From Thermodesulfobacteriota bacterium (GTDB taxonomy: Bacteria > Thermosulfidibacterota > Thermosulfidibacteria > Thermosulfidibacterales > B14-G1): a stretch of 64,000 bases of DNA. Positions 9,553 to 21,288 of the stretch are shown piece after piece. Position 1 is the first letter of the stretch, and every line of letters starts with the position of its first letter. The stretch lies in contig JAJSAC010000063.1 in the NCBI GenBank assembly GCA_024274915.1, forward strand, positions 1-64,000, written 5' to 3'. The notes beneath the pieces are model-generated. The model was not told where the DNA came from. It ran no database searches and worked only from the letters and a program-made list of their open reading frames with translations. The position numbers were made by a program, and so were the translations under genes.

Positions 9553-10797
9553 ATGGCACTGGTAGTGCAAAAGTACGGTGGAACTTCCGTGGGCACGGTG
9601 GAGAAGATCAAGAGCGTGGCCAGGAGGGTGGCCAAGACCAAAGACGCCGGAAATGATGTGGTGGTGGTCATCTCGGCCATGGCGGGGGAGACGGACAGGC
9701 TAATAAGCTTGGCCAAGGAGATCACAGAGATGCCCGACGAGAGAGAGATGGACATGCTCCTTTCGTCGGGAGAGAGGGTCTCATCCGCTTTGTTGGCCAT
9801 AACCCTCAAGGCCATGGACTATCCTGCCCGTTCTTTTACGGGTAGGCAGGCAGGTTTCATCACCGACGGTGTTCACACCAAAGCCAGGATAAAAAAGATT
9901 GAGGCTCAGCAGGTGAGAGATGCCCTGGCCCGGGGCGAGATCGCTGTGGTGGCGGGTTTTCAGGGTGTGGACGAGTTGTCCCATGATGTGACCACCTTGG
10001 GGCGCGGTGGTTCCGACACCACGGCGGTGGCCCTGGCGGCTGCCCTCCAGGCCGATGTGTGTGAGATCTACACGGATGTGGAGGGTGTTTATACTGCTGA
10101 TCCCAGGATCGTGCCCCACGCCAGGAAGTTAGATCGTGTATGTTTCGAGGAGATGATGGAGATGGCCAGTGCCGGGGCCAAGGTGCTCCAGGTCAGATCC
10201 GTAGAGATGGGTATGAAGTATGGGATACCCATACATGTGAGATCCACCTTTACAGATAAGGAGGGAACCATGGTGGTGCCATTCAGCGAAGAGATGGAAG
10301 CGGTGTTGGTTTCGGGAGTGACCCATGACAAGAACCAGGCCAAGATTACGGTCATGGGAGTGCCTGACAGGCCGGGCATAGCCAAGGCCCTCTTCACTCC
10401 CATTGCCGATGCGGCCATAAATGTGGACATGATCATCCAGAACGTGAGTCAAGACGGACTCACTGACATCTCCTTCACTGTGGCCAGGACGGACCTGCCC
10501 AAGGCCATTGAGGTGATGAAGGAGGTGGTACCCACATTAGGGGCCAAGGGTTTCACCACCAATGCGGATATTGCCAAGGTTTCTATAGTGGGTGTGGGAA
10601 TGCGGTCCCATCCCGGCGTGGCCGCCAAGATGTTCGAAACCCTGGCCAACGAGGGGATCAACATCCTCATGATTTCCACCTCTGAGATCAAGGTGAGTTG
10701 TGTCATCGAGGACAAGTATACCGAGTTGGCTGTTAGGGCTTTACACGATGCTTTTATAGGAGAGAGGGGAAGTAGTGGAAAAGGTGAAGAAGGTTAA
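9553..10797 (+). CDS. lysC: Aspartate kinase
   Basis: [39 protein letters not shown]-terminal ACT repeats. Confidence 0.95.
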   Translation: MALVVQKYGGTSVGTVEKIKSVARRVAKTKDAGNDVVVVISAMAGETDRLISLAKEITEMPDEREMDMLLSSGERVSSALLAITLKAMDYPARSFTGRQAGFITDGVHTKARIKKIEAQQVRDALARGEIAVVAGFQGVDELSHDVTTLGRGGSDTTAVALAAALQADVCEIYTDVEGVYTADPRIVPHARKLDRVCFEEMMEMASAGAKVLQVRSVEMGMKYGIPIHVRSTFTDKEGTMVVPFSEEMEAVLVSGVTHDKNQAKITVMGVPDRPGIAKALFTPIADAAINVDMIIQNVSQDGLTDISFTVARTDLPKAIEVMKEVVPTLGAKGFTTNADIAKVSIVGVGMRSHPGVAAKMFETLANEGINILMISTSEIKVSCVIEDKYTELAVRALHDAFIGERGSSGKGEEG

Positions 10798-12376
10798 GCT
10801 TTACGATACCACTTTGAGGGATGGTACCCAGGCGGAGGAGATCAGCTTCTCCAGCATGGACAAGCTCATGATCGCCGAGAAGCTGGACGAGCTGGGTATC
10901 CATTACATTGAAGGTGGGTGGCCTGGGTCCAATCCCAAGGATATGGAGTTTTTTGCGCTGAGCAAGAGGCTCAACCTGAAACAGGCCAAGATTGCCGCCT
11001 TCGGTTCTACCAGGAGGGCAGGGATTAAGGCCCAGGACGATCCCAACATCAAGATGCTTCTCAAGGCCGATGTGCCCGTGGTCACCATCTTCGGTAAATC
11101 CTGGGATCTCCACGTCACCGATGCCCTGAGGTGCAGTCTGGATGAGAACCTGAAGATGATCTACGATTCCGTCTATTACGTTAAGGATCGGGTGTCCGAG
11201 GTGATTTACGATGCCGAGCACTTTTTCGACGGGTACAAGCGGAACCCCGAGTACGCCATGAGGACCATATGGGCTGCCGAGGAGGCAGGGGCCGATTGTA
11301 TTGTTCTCTGCGACACCAATGGGGGGTGTCTACCCTTTGAGATCCAGGAGATCGTGGCCAGGGTGCGCCAGGAGATCTCGGCGCCTTTGGGTATCCATGC
11401 CCACAACGATTCGGAAACGGCTGTGGCCAATTCCATCATGGCCGTTCTTTGCGGGGCTGAGCACGTACAGGGGACCATTAACGGCTTCGGTGAGCGCTGT
11501 GGCAACGCCAACCTCTGCTCCATCATCCCAAATCTCCAGCTCAAGATGGGCATTGAGTGTGTCTCTCCCCAACAGCTCAATGACTTGACCAGGATTTCCC
11601 GTTTTGTCTATGAGGTGGCCAACCTGAAGCCCTGGCCCCACCAGCCTTATGTGGGCAAGAGCGCTTTCGCCCACAAGGGCGGGGTTCATGTATCGGCGGT
11701 CATGCGCAATCCCGAAACCTATGAGCATATCCGGCCCGAGTTGGTGGGTAATCGCCAGAGGGTGCTGGTCTCCGACCTCTCGGGCAGAAGCAACATCGTC
11801 TACAAGGCCCAGGAGTTTGGTTTGGATTTGGACTCTAAAGACCCCGTGGTCCAGAATGTTCTGGAGGACCTCAAGGTGTTGGAGCACCAGGGTTATCAGT
11901 TTGAGGGGGCCGAGGCTTCTTTTGAAATTCTGATTAAGAAGGCCATGAAGAGGTTTAAGCCTTACTTTTCCCTAAAGGGCTTTCGGGTCATTGTGGATAA
12001 GAGGAGTCGAGAGGACGAACCTGTGAGTGAGGCTATGGTGAGGGTGAGTGTGCCCCCTGATAGGATGGAGCACCAGTTTATGGCTGCTGAGGGTAACGGT
12101 CCTGTCAATGCCCTGGACAGGGCATTGAGGAAGGCCCTGGAGGAGTTCTATCCCAGTCTCTCCACCGTCCAGCTCACCGATTACAAGGTCCGTATCCTGG
12201 ATGAGGCGGCGGGAACGGCGGCCAAGGTCCGGGTCATTATAGAGTCCACCGATGGCAAACGCCGCTGGGGCACTGTGGGGGTCCATGAGAACGTAATAGA
12301 GGCTTCCTGGCAGGCTCTGGTGGACTCCATTGAGTACAAGCTCATGAAGGACGAAGAAGAGAACGGCCAAGAGTAA
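10775..12376 (+). CDS. cimA: (R)-citramalate synthase
   Basis: [20 protein letters not shown]; CimA/LeuA-type length and C-terminal domain; GTG start overlapping lysC. Confidence 0.88.
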   Translation: MEKVKKVKLYDTTLRDGTQAEEISFSSMDKLMIAEKLDELGIHYIEGGWPGSNPKDMEFFALSKRLNLKQAKIAAFGSTRRAGIKAQDDPNIKMLLKADVPVVTIFGKSWDLHVTDALRCSLDENLKMIYDSVYYVKDRVSEVIYDAEHFFDGYKRNPEYAMRTIWAAEEAGADCIVLCDTNGGCLPFEIQEIVARVRQEISAPLGIHAHNDSETAVANSIMAVLCGAEHVQGTINGFGERCGNANLCSIIPNLQLKMGIECVSPQQLNDLTRISRFVYEVANLKPWPHQPYVGKSAFAHKGGVHVSAVMRNPETYEHIRPELVGNRQRVLVSDLSGRSNIVYKAQEFGLDLDSKDPVVQNVLEDLKVLEHQGYQFEGAEASFEILIKKAMKRFKPYFSLKGFRVIVDKRSREDEPVSEAMVRVSVPPDRMEHQFMAAEGNGPVNALDRALRKALEEFYPSLSTVQLTDYKVRILDEAAGTAAKVRVIIESTDGKRRWGTVGVHENVIEASWQALVDSIEYKLMKDEEENGQE

Positions 12377-12451
12377 GTACGGGCAGAGGTAGAGGCAAAG
12401 GTAGAGATAGTGAAGTTCAGATAGCGGCAGAGTAGGGGTAGAGAGGGCTGA

Positions 12452-12488
12452 GGGCAGAGGAGGGAAATCCTCTGCCCTTTATTTTTTC
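12452..12488. terminator. Bidirectional terminator between convergent cimA and DUF3108 gene
   Basis: GGGCAGAGGA-gggaaa-TCCTCTGCCC followed by TTTATTTTTTC. Confidence 0.85.
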
Positions 12489-13237
12489 TCAGCCTTTGCC
12501 TTTACCTCTGCCTGCTTTATCTCGTAGCCTGTCAGTTCCCCCACCACCTTGCCCAGGAAGATGTCCACTTCCACTTTAGCGGGGATGCGGTGCTGATCCT
12601 TGGTGAACCAGACGTACACATGACCCCCCTTCTTCTTTCTGAAGACCCCCTTCATCTTTTTCCATCGGGGCTCTACCTTGAAGGTGTCGAAGGTACCGGC
12701 GGGCACCTTCACCCTTTCCTCTTTTAAGGGGATTACCTGAATCTTTTCCACCCTCTTGCCATCGGTGGAAGGCAGGGAGCAGGAGGCGCTTTCCCGGGGA
12801 CAGCGGAACCGGAAGGCGTACAGTATGGAGCAGGGATCGTAGAGGGGAGGGGGGACGGTCTTTTGACTTTTGAGCTTCCCGTTTTTGCGGTAGATGAGCT
12901 TCCCTGTGGAAGGATTGTAAGTAACCTCGTCGTGACGGTGGTATCCTACTTCCTTCAGGCGTTTCTCGTAATGAAGGAAAGAGGATATATCAGGCGGCGT
13001 AGAGGAGAAGAAGTAGTCCCTCACGGAGAAGAAGGAATCTATAGGGGCTACTGTCTTGGCTTTCATCTCGATGGTGAGAATTTCTTTCCCTCTTTCCATG
13101 GTGATACTGGCTTTGGCTATTCCAATCAGCTTGTTCCAGCTGATGCGGTAGGTGAGTGTCTCCCTCTGGGGTACCTCCAAGGCCAACAGGGGAGAGGAGA
13201 GGAGGAGGGTTAAAGTGATGACAAAGGCCCTTCTCAT
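12479..13237 (-). CDS. DUF3108-type periplasmic protein
   Basis: Signal peptide MRRAFVITLTLLLSSPLLA; DUF3108-like YRISWNKLIGIAKASI...VWFTKDQHRIPAKVEVDIFLGKVVGEL. Confidence 0.7.
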   Translation of the reverse strand: MRRAFVITLTLLLSSPLLALEVPQRETLTYRISWNKLIGIAKASITMERGKEILTIEMKAKTVAPIDSFFSVRDYFFSSTPPDISSFLHYEKRLKEVGYHRHDEVTYNPSTGKLIYRKNGKLKSQKTVPPPLYDPCSILYAFRFRCPRESASCSLPSTDGKRVEKIQVIPLKEERVKVPAGTFDTFKVEPRWKKMKGVFRKKKGGHVYVWFTKDQHRIPAKVEVDIFLGKVVGELTGYEIKQAEVKAKAEKK

Positions 13238-14232
13238 CCCTCTTCCTCTTTGAGGCTATAGAGAATGAGGCCTTTCTCCCGCCGGCTGGTTACCACTCCC
13301 TCCATTTCCAATAGGTCCAGACGCCCCATAACTTCTGATAGCAGTACAAAGGCTTCTCCTTTCCGGCTCTGGGGATAGAGTCTTCTCATGATCTGAAAAG
13401 GGGTCAGAGCCCCTTCTTTAAGGGTGTCCATGTAGATCTTCTTTTTGTATTCCATGCGCTTTCTCAACTCTTCCAAGGCCGTCTCTGTTCTTCCCTCTTT
13501 CTCCCGATGTCCGGGGAAGAAGGTGTTTATGCCCCGAGCGGCGAATCTTTTCAAGGACTCCAGGTGCAAGGGCATGGACGGGGTCCTGAAGCCGCTGGGA
13601 GTTATGTCTATAATAGGATCAGGAGTGATATGGGTGAAGATGAAGTCCCCCGTGATGGCCCACCCTTCTCTTGGGCATAATAGGACCACGTGGCCAGGGG
13701 AATGGCCTGGGGTGTGCATCACTTCTAATTTTAACCCTTCCCAGAAGAGCAGGGTGCCTTCTTCTAAGGGATGAACCTTCTCGAGGTCCCTGGCATACGG
13801 AGTTTCCCAAACTATGAATTTGACGAAGTAGGCCAAGTAATCTGATGGCATGCCCATTTGGGCCAGATAAGGTTTCATCTTTAGGTAGTAATCTCTCCGG
13901 TCAGTCACTTTGTCCCAGTCCCTGGGATGGATAAGAACGGTCTTGCCCCCCTCTTCTATGAGGCCCTGGGCAGCCCCGTAGTGGTCTGAATGGCCGTGGG
14001 TCAGTAGGAGCTGTTCTATCCGGTTCAGATTCAATCCCAGGCAATAGAGTTGTTCTTGAAGGGCCGCCAGGGATTCGGGGCTGTTAACCCCCACATCGAC
14101 GAGGGTGATGGGTTCCAGTTTTATGAGGTAGGTATAGACGGGTCCTATAGGGTAGGGGGTGGGTAGTTCCAGCTGGAATATGCCGGGTCTTATCTCGTAG
14201 GGTTGAACCTTTTCTGCCATGCCCTTTTTCAT
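13234..14232 (-). CDS. MBL-fold metallo-hydrolase
   Basis: LLTHGHSDHYGAAQGL, HTPGHSPGHV, TGDFIF motifs. Confidence 0.9.
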   Translation of the reverse strand: MKKGMAEKVQPYEIRPGIFQLELPTPYPIGPVYTYLIKLEPITLVDVGVNSPESLAALQEQLYCLGLNLNRIEQLLLTHGHSDHYGAAQGLIEEGGKTVLIHPRDWDKVTDRRDYYLKMKPYLAQMGMPSDYLAYFVKFIVWETPYARDLEKVHPLEEGTLLFWEGLKLEVMHTPGHSPGHVVLLCPREGWAITGDFIFTHITPDPIIDITPSGFRTPSMPLHLESLKRFAARGINTFFPGHREKEGRTETALEELRKRMEYKKKIYMDTLKEGALTPFQIMRRLYPQSRKGEAFVLLSEVMGRLDLLEMEGVVTSRREKGLILYSLKEEEG

Positions 14233-14276
14233 ACAACATGGGAAAGGATCTGGGAAGCGTAAGAACCTTTAAAGGA

Positions 14277-14471
14277 CAGGACTTCCCCCAAAACTCCCTT
14301 CTTGGTAAAGGCATCGTGTTCAGAATCCTGGATTTTTTCTTTCCAACAAGTGAAAGGGCGGGGCATTCCTCCCTTGCCCATGGCTCATGGCTGATAGCAA
14401 CTATGAGCTATCATCTCTGCGGTCGGAACGCCCCGCCCTGACCCATAAGGGTAAAACTGGGGGAAGTCCTG
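14277..14471 (+). mobile_element. MITE-like element copy 2 (195 bp)
   Basis: Perfect 14-bp TIRs (14277-14290 / 14458-14471) and 8-bp TSD TTAAAGGA (14269-14276 / 14472-14479). Confidence 0.9.
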
Positions 14472-14561
14472 TTAAAGGAATGTTGCTAGATGAGGTGAAC
14501 TCGGTCTATCCTGACAAGAAAGGTCTGGGCACTATTCTTTTGTGAGATCTCAAATTGGGTA

Positions 14562-14600
14562 TTGACATCTTAATATAATGATATACTAATATCGAAAGTT
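14562..14600 (+). promoter_or_regulatory. Putative promoter/operator of the RND efflux genes
   Basis: TTGACA followed by AT-rich TCTTAATATAATGATATACTAATATC containing dyad GATAT-acta-ATATC. Confidence 0.45.
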
Positions 14601-14610
14601 CCTTTAGGGG

Positions 14611-15984
14611 GTGGGCATGTTGAGGGGGAAGAAGCTCAGGGTTTGGGGAGTAGGGTTACTTCTGTTTCTTTTGCCCTTTTCTGCTTCGGCGGGGGAATTG
14701 AAAGGCTTGGTGGAGCGAGCTCTGAAGGAGAACCATGGGTTGAAGGGAGAGGGATGGTCCACGGTGGCTTCCAAGGAGGAGTATCTGGCTTCTTGGGGCC
14801 TCTTCTTTCCCCGGCTCTGGTTTCAGGAGGAAGGCTTTAGATCCAACAATCCGCCTTTTGTTTGGATGACCAAGATGAGCAGGCGGGACGTGACCCTGGG
14901 GATGATGAATCTGGAGGGTTTCAACCGACCCCATGCCGTCACCGATTTCAAGTCTTCGGTCAATGTGGCCTGGCCCCTTTTCCACGGGGGGGAGGTCTAT
15001 TCTACAGTGATGATGAACCGGGCCTTCTACCATTCGGCCCAGAGGTGGTTGGGTTCCAACAAAGAGAGGGTGGCTTTGATGGTGGTGGAGAGGTACCTGG
15101 AAGCGGCCTGGGCCAGGAGTCGGGTGGAGGCGGCCCGTTTGGCGGTGGAGAGTGCGCGGGGTCATGTGTCCACTGCCCAGGCCAGGTTCAAGAGGGGAAT
15201 GGCCCTCAGGGCGGATGTACTCAGGGCCAAGGTCTATTTGGCTTCCATGGAGGACCGCTTGGCCAGGGAAGAGACGGCTTGGGAGGTGGCCAAGCGATCC
15301 CTCAGTCTGGTGGTGGGGGGGGATCCCCGGGTTCCTGTGGAGATCAAGGGGGACTTGAAGAGTCTCTATGGTGATCTCCGGGATTTTCACGCTACCCTTG
15401 ATAGCCTGGTGAGTAGGGCCTTGGAGAAGCGGGGGGACTACCTGGCCCAGAAGGCCCGGGTGGAGGCGGAGAGGTATGGGGTGAAGCGGGCCAAGTCCGA
15501 TTATTTTCCCAAGATAGACCTGATGGCATCTTGGGAGTGGCATGGCCACAACTTCCCCGGGGATAGCGACGCTTCCAATTGGATGGTGGGGGGGGTGGCC
15601 AAGATCAATATATTCGATGGTTTTGCCCGGGAGCATAGGGTGAGGAAGGCCAGGGCCCTTTTGGCCATGGAAAGGGAGAGGGTGGAGGAGAAGAGGCGGG
15701 AGCTGGTATTGGAGGTGGTGTCAGGTTTGCTGAAGGTGAGAGAGGCAAGAAAGAGGGTAGACTCTTCCAGGTCTTCAGTGGAGGAGGCTAAGGAAGCTTT
15801 GAGGGTGGTGGAGAAGCGCTATGGCGCTGGCTTGGCTACCATAGTGGAGGTGAATGACGCCCAGTCAGCTCTGGTGGAGGCTAGGAGCCTCTATCTTGGG
15901 GCCCTTCATGATTATCTGGCGGCCCTTTATACCCTCCAGTACTCCACTGGAGGACTGTTGGATTTTATGGGAGTGGAGGAATAG
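14611..15984 (+). CDS. TolC-family outer membrane efflux protein
   Basis: Signal peptide; VEEAKEALRVVEKRYGAGLATIVEVNDAQSALVEAR; upstream of adaptor and permease. Confidence 0.88.
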   Translation: MGMLRGKKLRVWGVGLLLFLLPFSASAGELKGLVERALKENHGLKGEGWSTVASKEEYLASWGLFFPRLWFQEEGFRSNNPPFVWMTKMSRRDVTLGMMNLEGFNRPHAVTDFKSSVNVAWPLFHGGEVYSTVMMNRAFYHSAQRWLGSNKERVALMVVERYLEAAWARSRVEAARLAVESARGHVSTAQARFKRGMALRADVLRAKVYLASMEDRLAREETAWEVAKRSLSLVVGGDPRVPVEIKGDLKSLYGDLRDFHATLDSLVSRALEKRGDYLAQKARVEAERYGVKRAKSDYFPKIDLMASWEWHGHNFPGDSDASNWMVGGVAKINIFDGFAREHRVRKARALLAMERERVEEKRRELVLEVVSGLLKVREARKRVDSSRSSVEEAKEALRVVEKRYGAGLATIVEVNDAQSALVEARSLYLGALHDYLAALYTLQYSTGGLLDFMGVEE

Positions 15985-16087
15985 GGTCCCAGGACCTCCT
16001 CATGGGTTGGGGTAGATGGAGGTCTGAGGGTTTTCTCAAAAAATCGGGGTCCAGGGGGGTAAAGGGCCCCCTTGAGGGAGGACGAGC

Positions 16088-17257
16088 ATGATGGATAGGG
16101 GGTGGAGAAGGGGATTGCTGGGAGGTGTGTTTGCCATTTCCCTGCTCCTTGTGGGCTGCGGGGGCAAGAAGGAGCGTGCCGTTGAGAGGCCCAGGGTGCA
16201 GGCCGACACTGCCAGGGTAAAGGCTTACGAGATACCTATGGTGAGGGAGTTCCCAGGCCGGGTAGAGGCCAGGGGTGAGCTCACTTTGGCCAGTAAAGTG
16301 GCCGGTTATGTGAGGGAGGTGAGGGTGGAGGAGGGGCAAAGGGTGAAGAAGGGGCAGCTTCTCCTCATCCTGGACGATAAGGATGTCAGGGCCAGGATCA
16401 GGGCCCTGGAGGAGACCCGAAAGGCCTTGGAGAAGCAGAAGGCTGCTCTGGCTTCCCGGCTCGCCTATGCCCAGGCCAACTTTCGGCGTTATGCCCTCCT
16501 GCTAAAAGAAAAGGCGGTGACCCAGGAGGAGTTTGACAAGGTCCGATCCCAGTATCAGGCCCTGGTGGAGGAAGAGAAAGCCCTGGAGTACAGGATTAAA
16601 GGGATCAGGTCCCAGACCCAGGCCCTGGCCCAGACCCTGAGATACACCGTTATTCGGGCTCCTTATGGTGGGGTGGTCACTGCCCGGAGGGTAGACCCGG
16701 GTACCTATGTGAGCCCCGGCACCCCTCTCCTGACCCTGGAGTCTCCGGGGGCCGGATACTGGTTTGTTGCCCAAGTGGATGAGGCCTATCTTTCTCGGTT
16801 AAAGAGTGGGGAGGTGGTTTTTCTCTACATCAAGCCCCTAGGCGAAGCCTACAGGGCCAGATTGGATCGGGTTGTGCCCTGGGTGAATCCCCATACGGGG
16901 GGGTTCAAGGTGAAAGTGGATGTGTCCTCCTTCCCTGTCAGGTCAGGCATGTTTGGCAAGTTGTATCTGGTGGTGGACAAGGCCCGCCGAGTCCTCATTC
17001 CGTGGAGGGCTGTGGTGAGAAGGGGGAATCTGGACGCAGTTTATACTGTGGACCAAGGCAACGTGGTCCATTTCCGGATCATTAGAACGGGCAGGAGCTA
17101 TAAAAGGGCGGGAAATGAATGGATGCCTGTGGCTACCTCTCAGGAAGCCCTGCGGCGTGGCTTGTGGGTAGAGGTGCTGGGGGGGCTGGACCCGGGAGAG
17201 AGGTTGGTGGTTTCCAATCTGGACGAGATGAGGGAGGGAGTGAGCCTTGAGCGGTGA
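16088..17257 (+). CDS. RND efflux periplasmic adaptor (membrane fusion protein)
   Basis: Lipoprotein signal [46 protein letters not shown]. Confidence 0.92.
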   Translation: MMDRGWRRGLLGGVFAISLLLVGCGGKKERAVERPRVQADTARVKAYEIPMVREFPGRVEARGELTLASKVAGYVREVRVEEGQRVKKGQLLLILDDKDVRARIRALEETRKALEKQKAALASRLAYAQANFRRYALLLKEKAVTQEEFDKVRSQYQALVEEEKALEYRIKGIRSQTQALAQTLRYTVIRAPYGGVVTARRVDPGTYVSPGTPLLTLESPGAGYWFVAQVDEAYLSRLKSGEVVFLYIKPLGEAYRARLDRVVPWVNPHTGGFKVKVDVSSFPVRSGMFGKLYLVVDKARRVLIPWRAVVRRGNLDAVYTVDQGNVVHFRIIRTGRSYKRAGNEWMPVATSQEALRRGLWVEVLGGLDPGERLVVSNLDEMREGVSLER

Positions 17258-20200
17258 GGAGCACAGGACCCTCGAGTCGGATAAGGAGGGAAAAGTAGAA
17301 GGAAAGGACAAGGGGGCGGAGGAGCACCAGCATCCCGGGCTTCACCACGGCGGCTTTGTTTCCAAGATTACCGAGATCTTTGTAGATTCAAAGATCACTC
17401 CTCTCTTTATCATCATCACCTTGCTCCTGGGGCTCTTTGCCATATTTAACACCCCCAGCGAGGAAGAGCCCCAGATCGTTGTGCCCATGGTAGACATCTT
17501 TGTCCGTATGCCCGGGGCCACTCCCAAGGAGATAGAGAACCGGGTGATAGGGCCCATGGAGAAGCTCATTTGGGAGATTCCCGGGGTGGAGTACGTCTAT
17601 TCAACAGCCATGCCCGGTAGGGCTATGACGGTGGTGAGGTTCTACGTGGGCCAGGATGTGGAGAAGAGCCTTGTCAAGGTCTATGACAAACTCTACGCCC
17701 ATCTGGACTGGATTCCACTGGGGTGTTCCAAGCCCATACTGAAGCCCCGATCCATAAACGATGTACCCTTCCTGGTCCTCACATTTTGGGGGGAGCACTA
17801 TGATGGTTATACCCTACGACAGATAGTGGCCAGGGTGAACGATGAGGTCCGCTCTATCTTTGGCATCTCCGAGACCTCCGTCAAAGGGGGGCTTCGACGT
17901 GAAGTCCGGGTGGATCTGGATCCGGCCAAACTGACCAATCTGGGTCTGGACCCTGTGGATGTGGCCCAGGCCGTGTTGGGGCAGAATCAGGCTTTGGAAA
18001 CCGGGGGATTTGACCGGGAGAACTACCGTTTTTTGGTGCGTTTGAACAACTTTTTCGTCTCCAAGGAAGACGTGGAGCGTACGGTGGTGAAGGTGGTGGG
18101 TGGAAAACCCGTCTTCCTGAGGGACGTGGCCCGTATCACCGATGGTCCCCAGGAGCCCCAGGATTATGTCCTTTTTGCTGCCGGTCCTTCAGGGGCAGAA
18201 AAGGGTCTTAGAGAGCCGCCAGGCCGGCTCTATCCCGCTGTTTCTCTGACCATTGCCAAGAGGAAGGGAAAGGATGCCACTCGGCTGGCTAAGAAGGTGT
18301 TGCGCAAAGTGGAGCTTTTGAAGGGCAGTCTCATCCCCCGGGATGTTCAGGTGACTGTCACCCGGAACTACGGGGAGACGGCTAAAGAGAAGTCCAACGA
18401 GCTTCTGGAGCACCTGGGCATTGCCACTCTGTCTGTGGCCATCCTCATTGCCCTCTTCTTGGGTTTGAGGGCCAGTTTGGTAGTCCTGGTGGCGGTGCCC
18501 GTCACCTTGGCCATCACCCTGTTCGTCTACTATTTTCACGGGTATACCCTGAACCGGGTCACCCTTTTTGCCCTCATCTTTTGCATAGCCATTCTTGTCG
18601 ATGATCCCATAGTGGATGTGGAGAATATCTTCCGCCATCTCCATCTGCCAGAGAATAAAGGCAAACCTTTCAAGGACGTGATTGTCCAGGCCGTCAATGA
18701 GGTGAGGAGTCCTTTGATTTTGGCCACCTTTACCGTTATCGCAGCTATTTTACCCATGGCCTTCGTCCGGGGACTGATGGGGCCGTACATGCGGCCCATG
18801 CCCGTGGGGGCTTCGGTGGCCATGTTCTTCTCCATGGTTGTGGCCTTTGTGGTGACCCCCTGGACGGCTTATCACTTTCTGGGCAGGGGTGGCCATGCCT
18901 TTGAGGCCGAGAAGGAGAACATAGCTACCCGATATTATCGGTGGGCCATGGGCCATCTCATAAGGGACAAGAGGTGGAGATGGGCCTTTCTGGGTTCTGT
19001 GGTCTTCCTCCTTTTGGCGGCTTGTTCCCTCTTCTACTACAAGGTGGTCATAGTGAAGATGCTTCCCTTCGACAACAAGAGCGAGTTCCAGGTCATTGTG
19101 GACATGCCCGAGGGGTCGACTCTGGAGAAGACGGCCAAGGTGGCCGAGGCATTGGGCCAGTATTTGCTCAGCGAGCCTGAGGTGACGGATTACGAGATCT
19201 ACGTGGGCACAGCGGCTCCCTTTAATTTCAATGGCTTGGTACGCAACTACTATTTGCGAAAGGGACCAAACGTGGCCGACATCCAGGTGAACCTCTTGCC
19301 CAAAAGTAAAAGGAAGCTCCAGAGTCATGACATTGCCAAGCGGGTGAGACCCGGTCTCACCAGGATTGCCAGGGCGTACAGGGCGAGGGTGAAGGTGGTA
19401 GAGATCCCTCCTGGACCGCCGGTTTTGGACACCCTGGTGGCCGAGGTCTACGGGCCGGATTATGAGAAGCAGATAGGTGTTGCCAGAAAGGTGTTGGGCA
19501 TTTTTGATCACACCCCCGGCGTGGTGGACGCAGACTGGTATATGACCGCTCCTCAGAAGGAGTATCGGGTGGTGGTGGACAGGGATAAGGCGGTGGCTAT
19601 GGGTGTTGTACCCTCCAGGGTGAAGGAGGTGGTGGAGTCGGCTTTGAAAGGCAGGATCTTGGGGCTTCTCCACGATCCCGATGCCAGGGAGGATGTTTAT
19701 GTCTTCATGCGTTATCCCCGGCCTTTACGGTCTGGCCTTCCTGAACTGGAGTCTATCAGGGTGAAGTCCTTGACGGGCAAATTGGTCTCTCTCGCCGAGG
19801 TGGCCCATATAGAGGAGGGGGTTATAGACCATCCCATTTACCATAAAAACCTGAAACCTGTGGTCTACGTAATCGGCGATGTGGCGGGTCGGGAGGAGAG
19901 TCCTATTTATGCCATGTTCAAGATGAACAAGGAGCTGGACAAGCTCATCACCCCTGGGGGCTATCCCTTGAAGCGCTACTATATTCGCCAGCCCTTTACC
20001 CAGGATGAGTATTCCATGAAATGGGATGGGGAGTGGCAGATCACGTATGAGGTTTTCAGGGATCTAGGTCTGGCCTTCGGGGCTGTTATGATAATCATCT
20101 ATATTCTCATTGTAGGCTGGTTCCGCTCATATTCGGTGCCCATCACCATCATGGCTCCCATACCCCTCTCCCTGATAGGCATAGTGCCCGCCCATGCCCT

Positions 20201-20552
20201 CATGGGGGCCTTCTTCACGGCCACGTCCATGATAGGTTTCATCGCCGGTGCGGGTATCGTCGTGCGGAATTCCATTATTCTGGCAGACTTCATAGAGTTG
20301 CGCTTGGCCCAGGGCATGCCTTTGGAAGAAGCGGTGATAGACGCTGGGGCCGTTCGCTTCCGGCCTATGCTCCTTACAGCTTCGGCCGTGGTGGTGGGTT
20401 CCTTTGTCATCCTTTTCGATCCTATATTCCAAGGGTTGGCCATCTCCCTTATGGCAGGGGAAGTGGCCTCAACCCTTTTCTCACGCATGGTGGTACCCAT
20501 TCTTTATTACCTGGATCATCGCTGGAAGCGGGAAAAGAGGATAGTCCTTTAG
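17247..20552 (+). CDS. RND family efflux permease (AcrB-like)
   Basis: 1101 aa; RND motifs ...[24 protein letters not shown]..., [15 protein letters not shown]. Confidence 0.93.
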   Translation: MSGEEHRTLESDKEGKVEGKDKGAEEHQHPGLHHGGFVSKITEIFVDSKITPLFIIITLLLGLFAIFNTPSEEEPQIVVPMVDIFVRMPGATPKEIENRVIGPMEKLIWEIPGVEYVYSTAMPGRAMTVVRFYVGQDVEKSLVKVYDKLYAHLDWIPLGCSKPILKPRSINDVPFLVLTFWGEHYDGYTLRQIVARVNDEVRSIFGISETSVKGGLRREVRVDLDPAKLTNLGLDPVDVAQAVLGQNQALETGGFDRENYRFLVRLNNFFVSKEDVERTVVKVVGGKPVFLRDVARITDGPQEPQDYVLFAAGPSGAEKGLREPPGRLYPAVSLTIAKRKGKDATRLAKKVLRKVELLKGSLIPRDVQVTVTRNYGETAKEKSNELLEHLGIATLSVAILIALFLGLRASLVVLVAVPVTLAITLFVYYFHGYTLNRVTLFALIFCIAILVDDPIVDVENIFRHLHLPENKGKPFKDVIVQAVNEVRSPLILATFTVIAAILPMAFVRGLMGPYMRPMPVGASVAMFFSMVVAFVVTPWTAYHFLGRGGHAFEAEKENIATRYYRWAMGHLIRDKRWRWAFLGSVVFLLLAACSLFYYKVVIVKMLPFDNKSEFQVIVDMPEGSTLEKTAKVAEALGQYLLSEPEVTDYEIYVGTAAPFNFNGLVRNYYLRKGPNVADIQVNLLPKSKRKLQSHDIAKRVRPGLTRIARAYRARVKVVEIPPGPPVLDTLVAEVYGPDYEKQIGVARKVLGIFDHTPGVVDADWYMTAPQKEYRVVVDRDKAVAMGVVPSRVKEVVESALKGRILGLLHDPDAREDVYVFMRYPRPLRSGLPELESIRVKSLTGKLVSLAEVAHIEEGVIDHPIYHKNLKPVVYVIGDVAGREESPIYAMFKMNKELDKLITPGGYPLKRYYIRQPFTQDEYSMKWDGEWQITYEVFRDLGLAFGAVMIIIYILIVGWFRSYSVPITIMAPIPLSLIGIVPAHALMGAFFTATSMIGFIAGAGIVVRNSIILADFIELRLAQGMPLEEAVIDAGAVRFRPMLLTASAVVVGSFVILFDPIFQGLAISLMAGEVASTLFSRMVVPILYYLDHRWKREKRIVL

Positions 20553-20613
20553 GCTGGCCGTGTTGCCTGGTGGAGCCTGGATGTATTAAGTTAGGGGACC
20601 AGAGGAGGGGGTT

Positions 20614-21288
20614 ATGAAAAAGCTTGAAATGATGGCTTTGGTTCTTTTCTTTCTGGTGGGGTGTGCAGGGGTCCCTAAGGGCTATTGGCCCATTCTTCCT
20701 TCCCCTATCACCCAGGCGTCCAAGCCCCAGAAGATTTGTATAAAAATGGAGGGCAAGGAAGCCCGAAAGTATACCCTTAAATTGTCTATCTATCCTTCGA
20801 AGCTCTCCTTTGTGTGTATGAAGCCCAACGTGGATTATGAGTTGAAAAAATACATCAGGTCGGAGCTTTCTGATTTTCGCGAGGTGTATTTCTTGGGTGA
20901 GAAAGGGAAGGTTCCCCGGGGGTGTTATCTCGTCTCCCTGTCTTGGAAGAATAGCTATAGAGGGTATATCAAAGGTGGGTTGGGCATCTTCGGGAGAACC
21001 TATGTGATAGGGGGGACGATCAAGGGGACTTTAGAAGGAAAGAAGGGGAGTTACGACTGTTCTGTGGCGGGGTGGGAGGTGGTGTCTGAGGGGGATTTCC
21101 ACGGTGCCGAGGGTTACATGTGCAAGGACAGCCCGGCGGAGGTCTTCTTTAATAAAGTGGCTTCTCGGCTGGCTTATAAAATGGCCCTGAGGATAAGGAA
21201 GGCCCTTTTGGTGGACATGGGTTACCGCCCCTCTACTGAGTTGGGGGCTGCCGATGAGAGGATGGCTGAGGAGCTGAGGGAGTGGTAG
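20614..21288 (+). CDS. Predicted lipoprotein of unknown function
   Basis: [24 protein letters not shown] lipobox. Confidence 0.65.
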   Translation: MKKLEMMALVLFFLVGCAGVPKGYWPILPSPITQASKPQKICIKMEGKEARKYTLKLSIYPSKLSFVCMKPNVDYELKKYIRSELSDFREVYFLGEKGKVPRGCYLVSLSWKNSYRGYIKGGLGIFGRTYVIGGTIKGTLEGKKGSYDCSVAGWEVVSEGDFHGAEGYMCKDSPAEVFFNKVASRLAYKMALRIRKALLVDMGYRPSTELGAADERMAEELREW

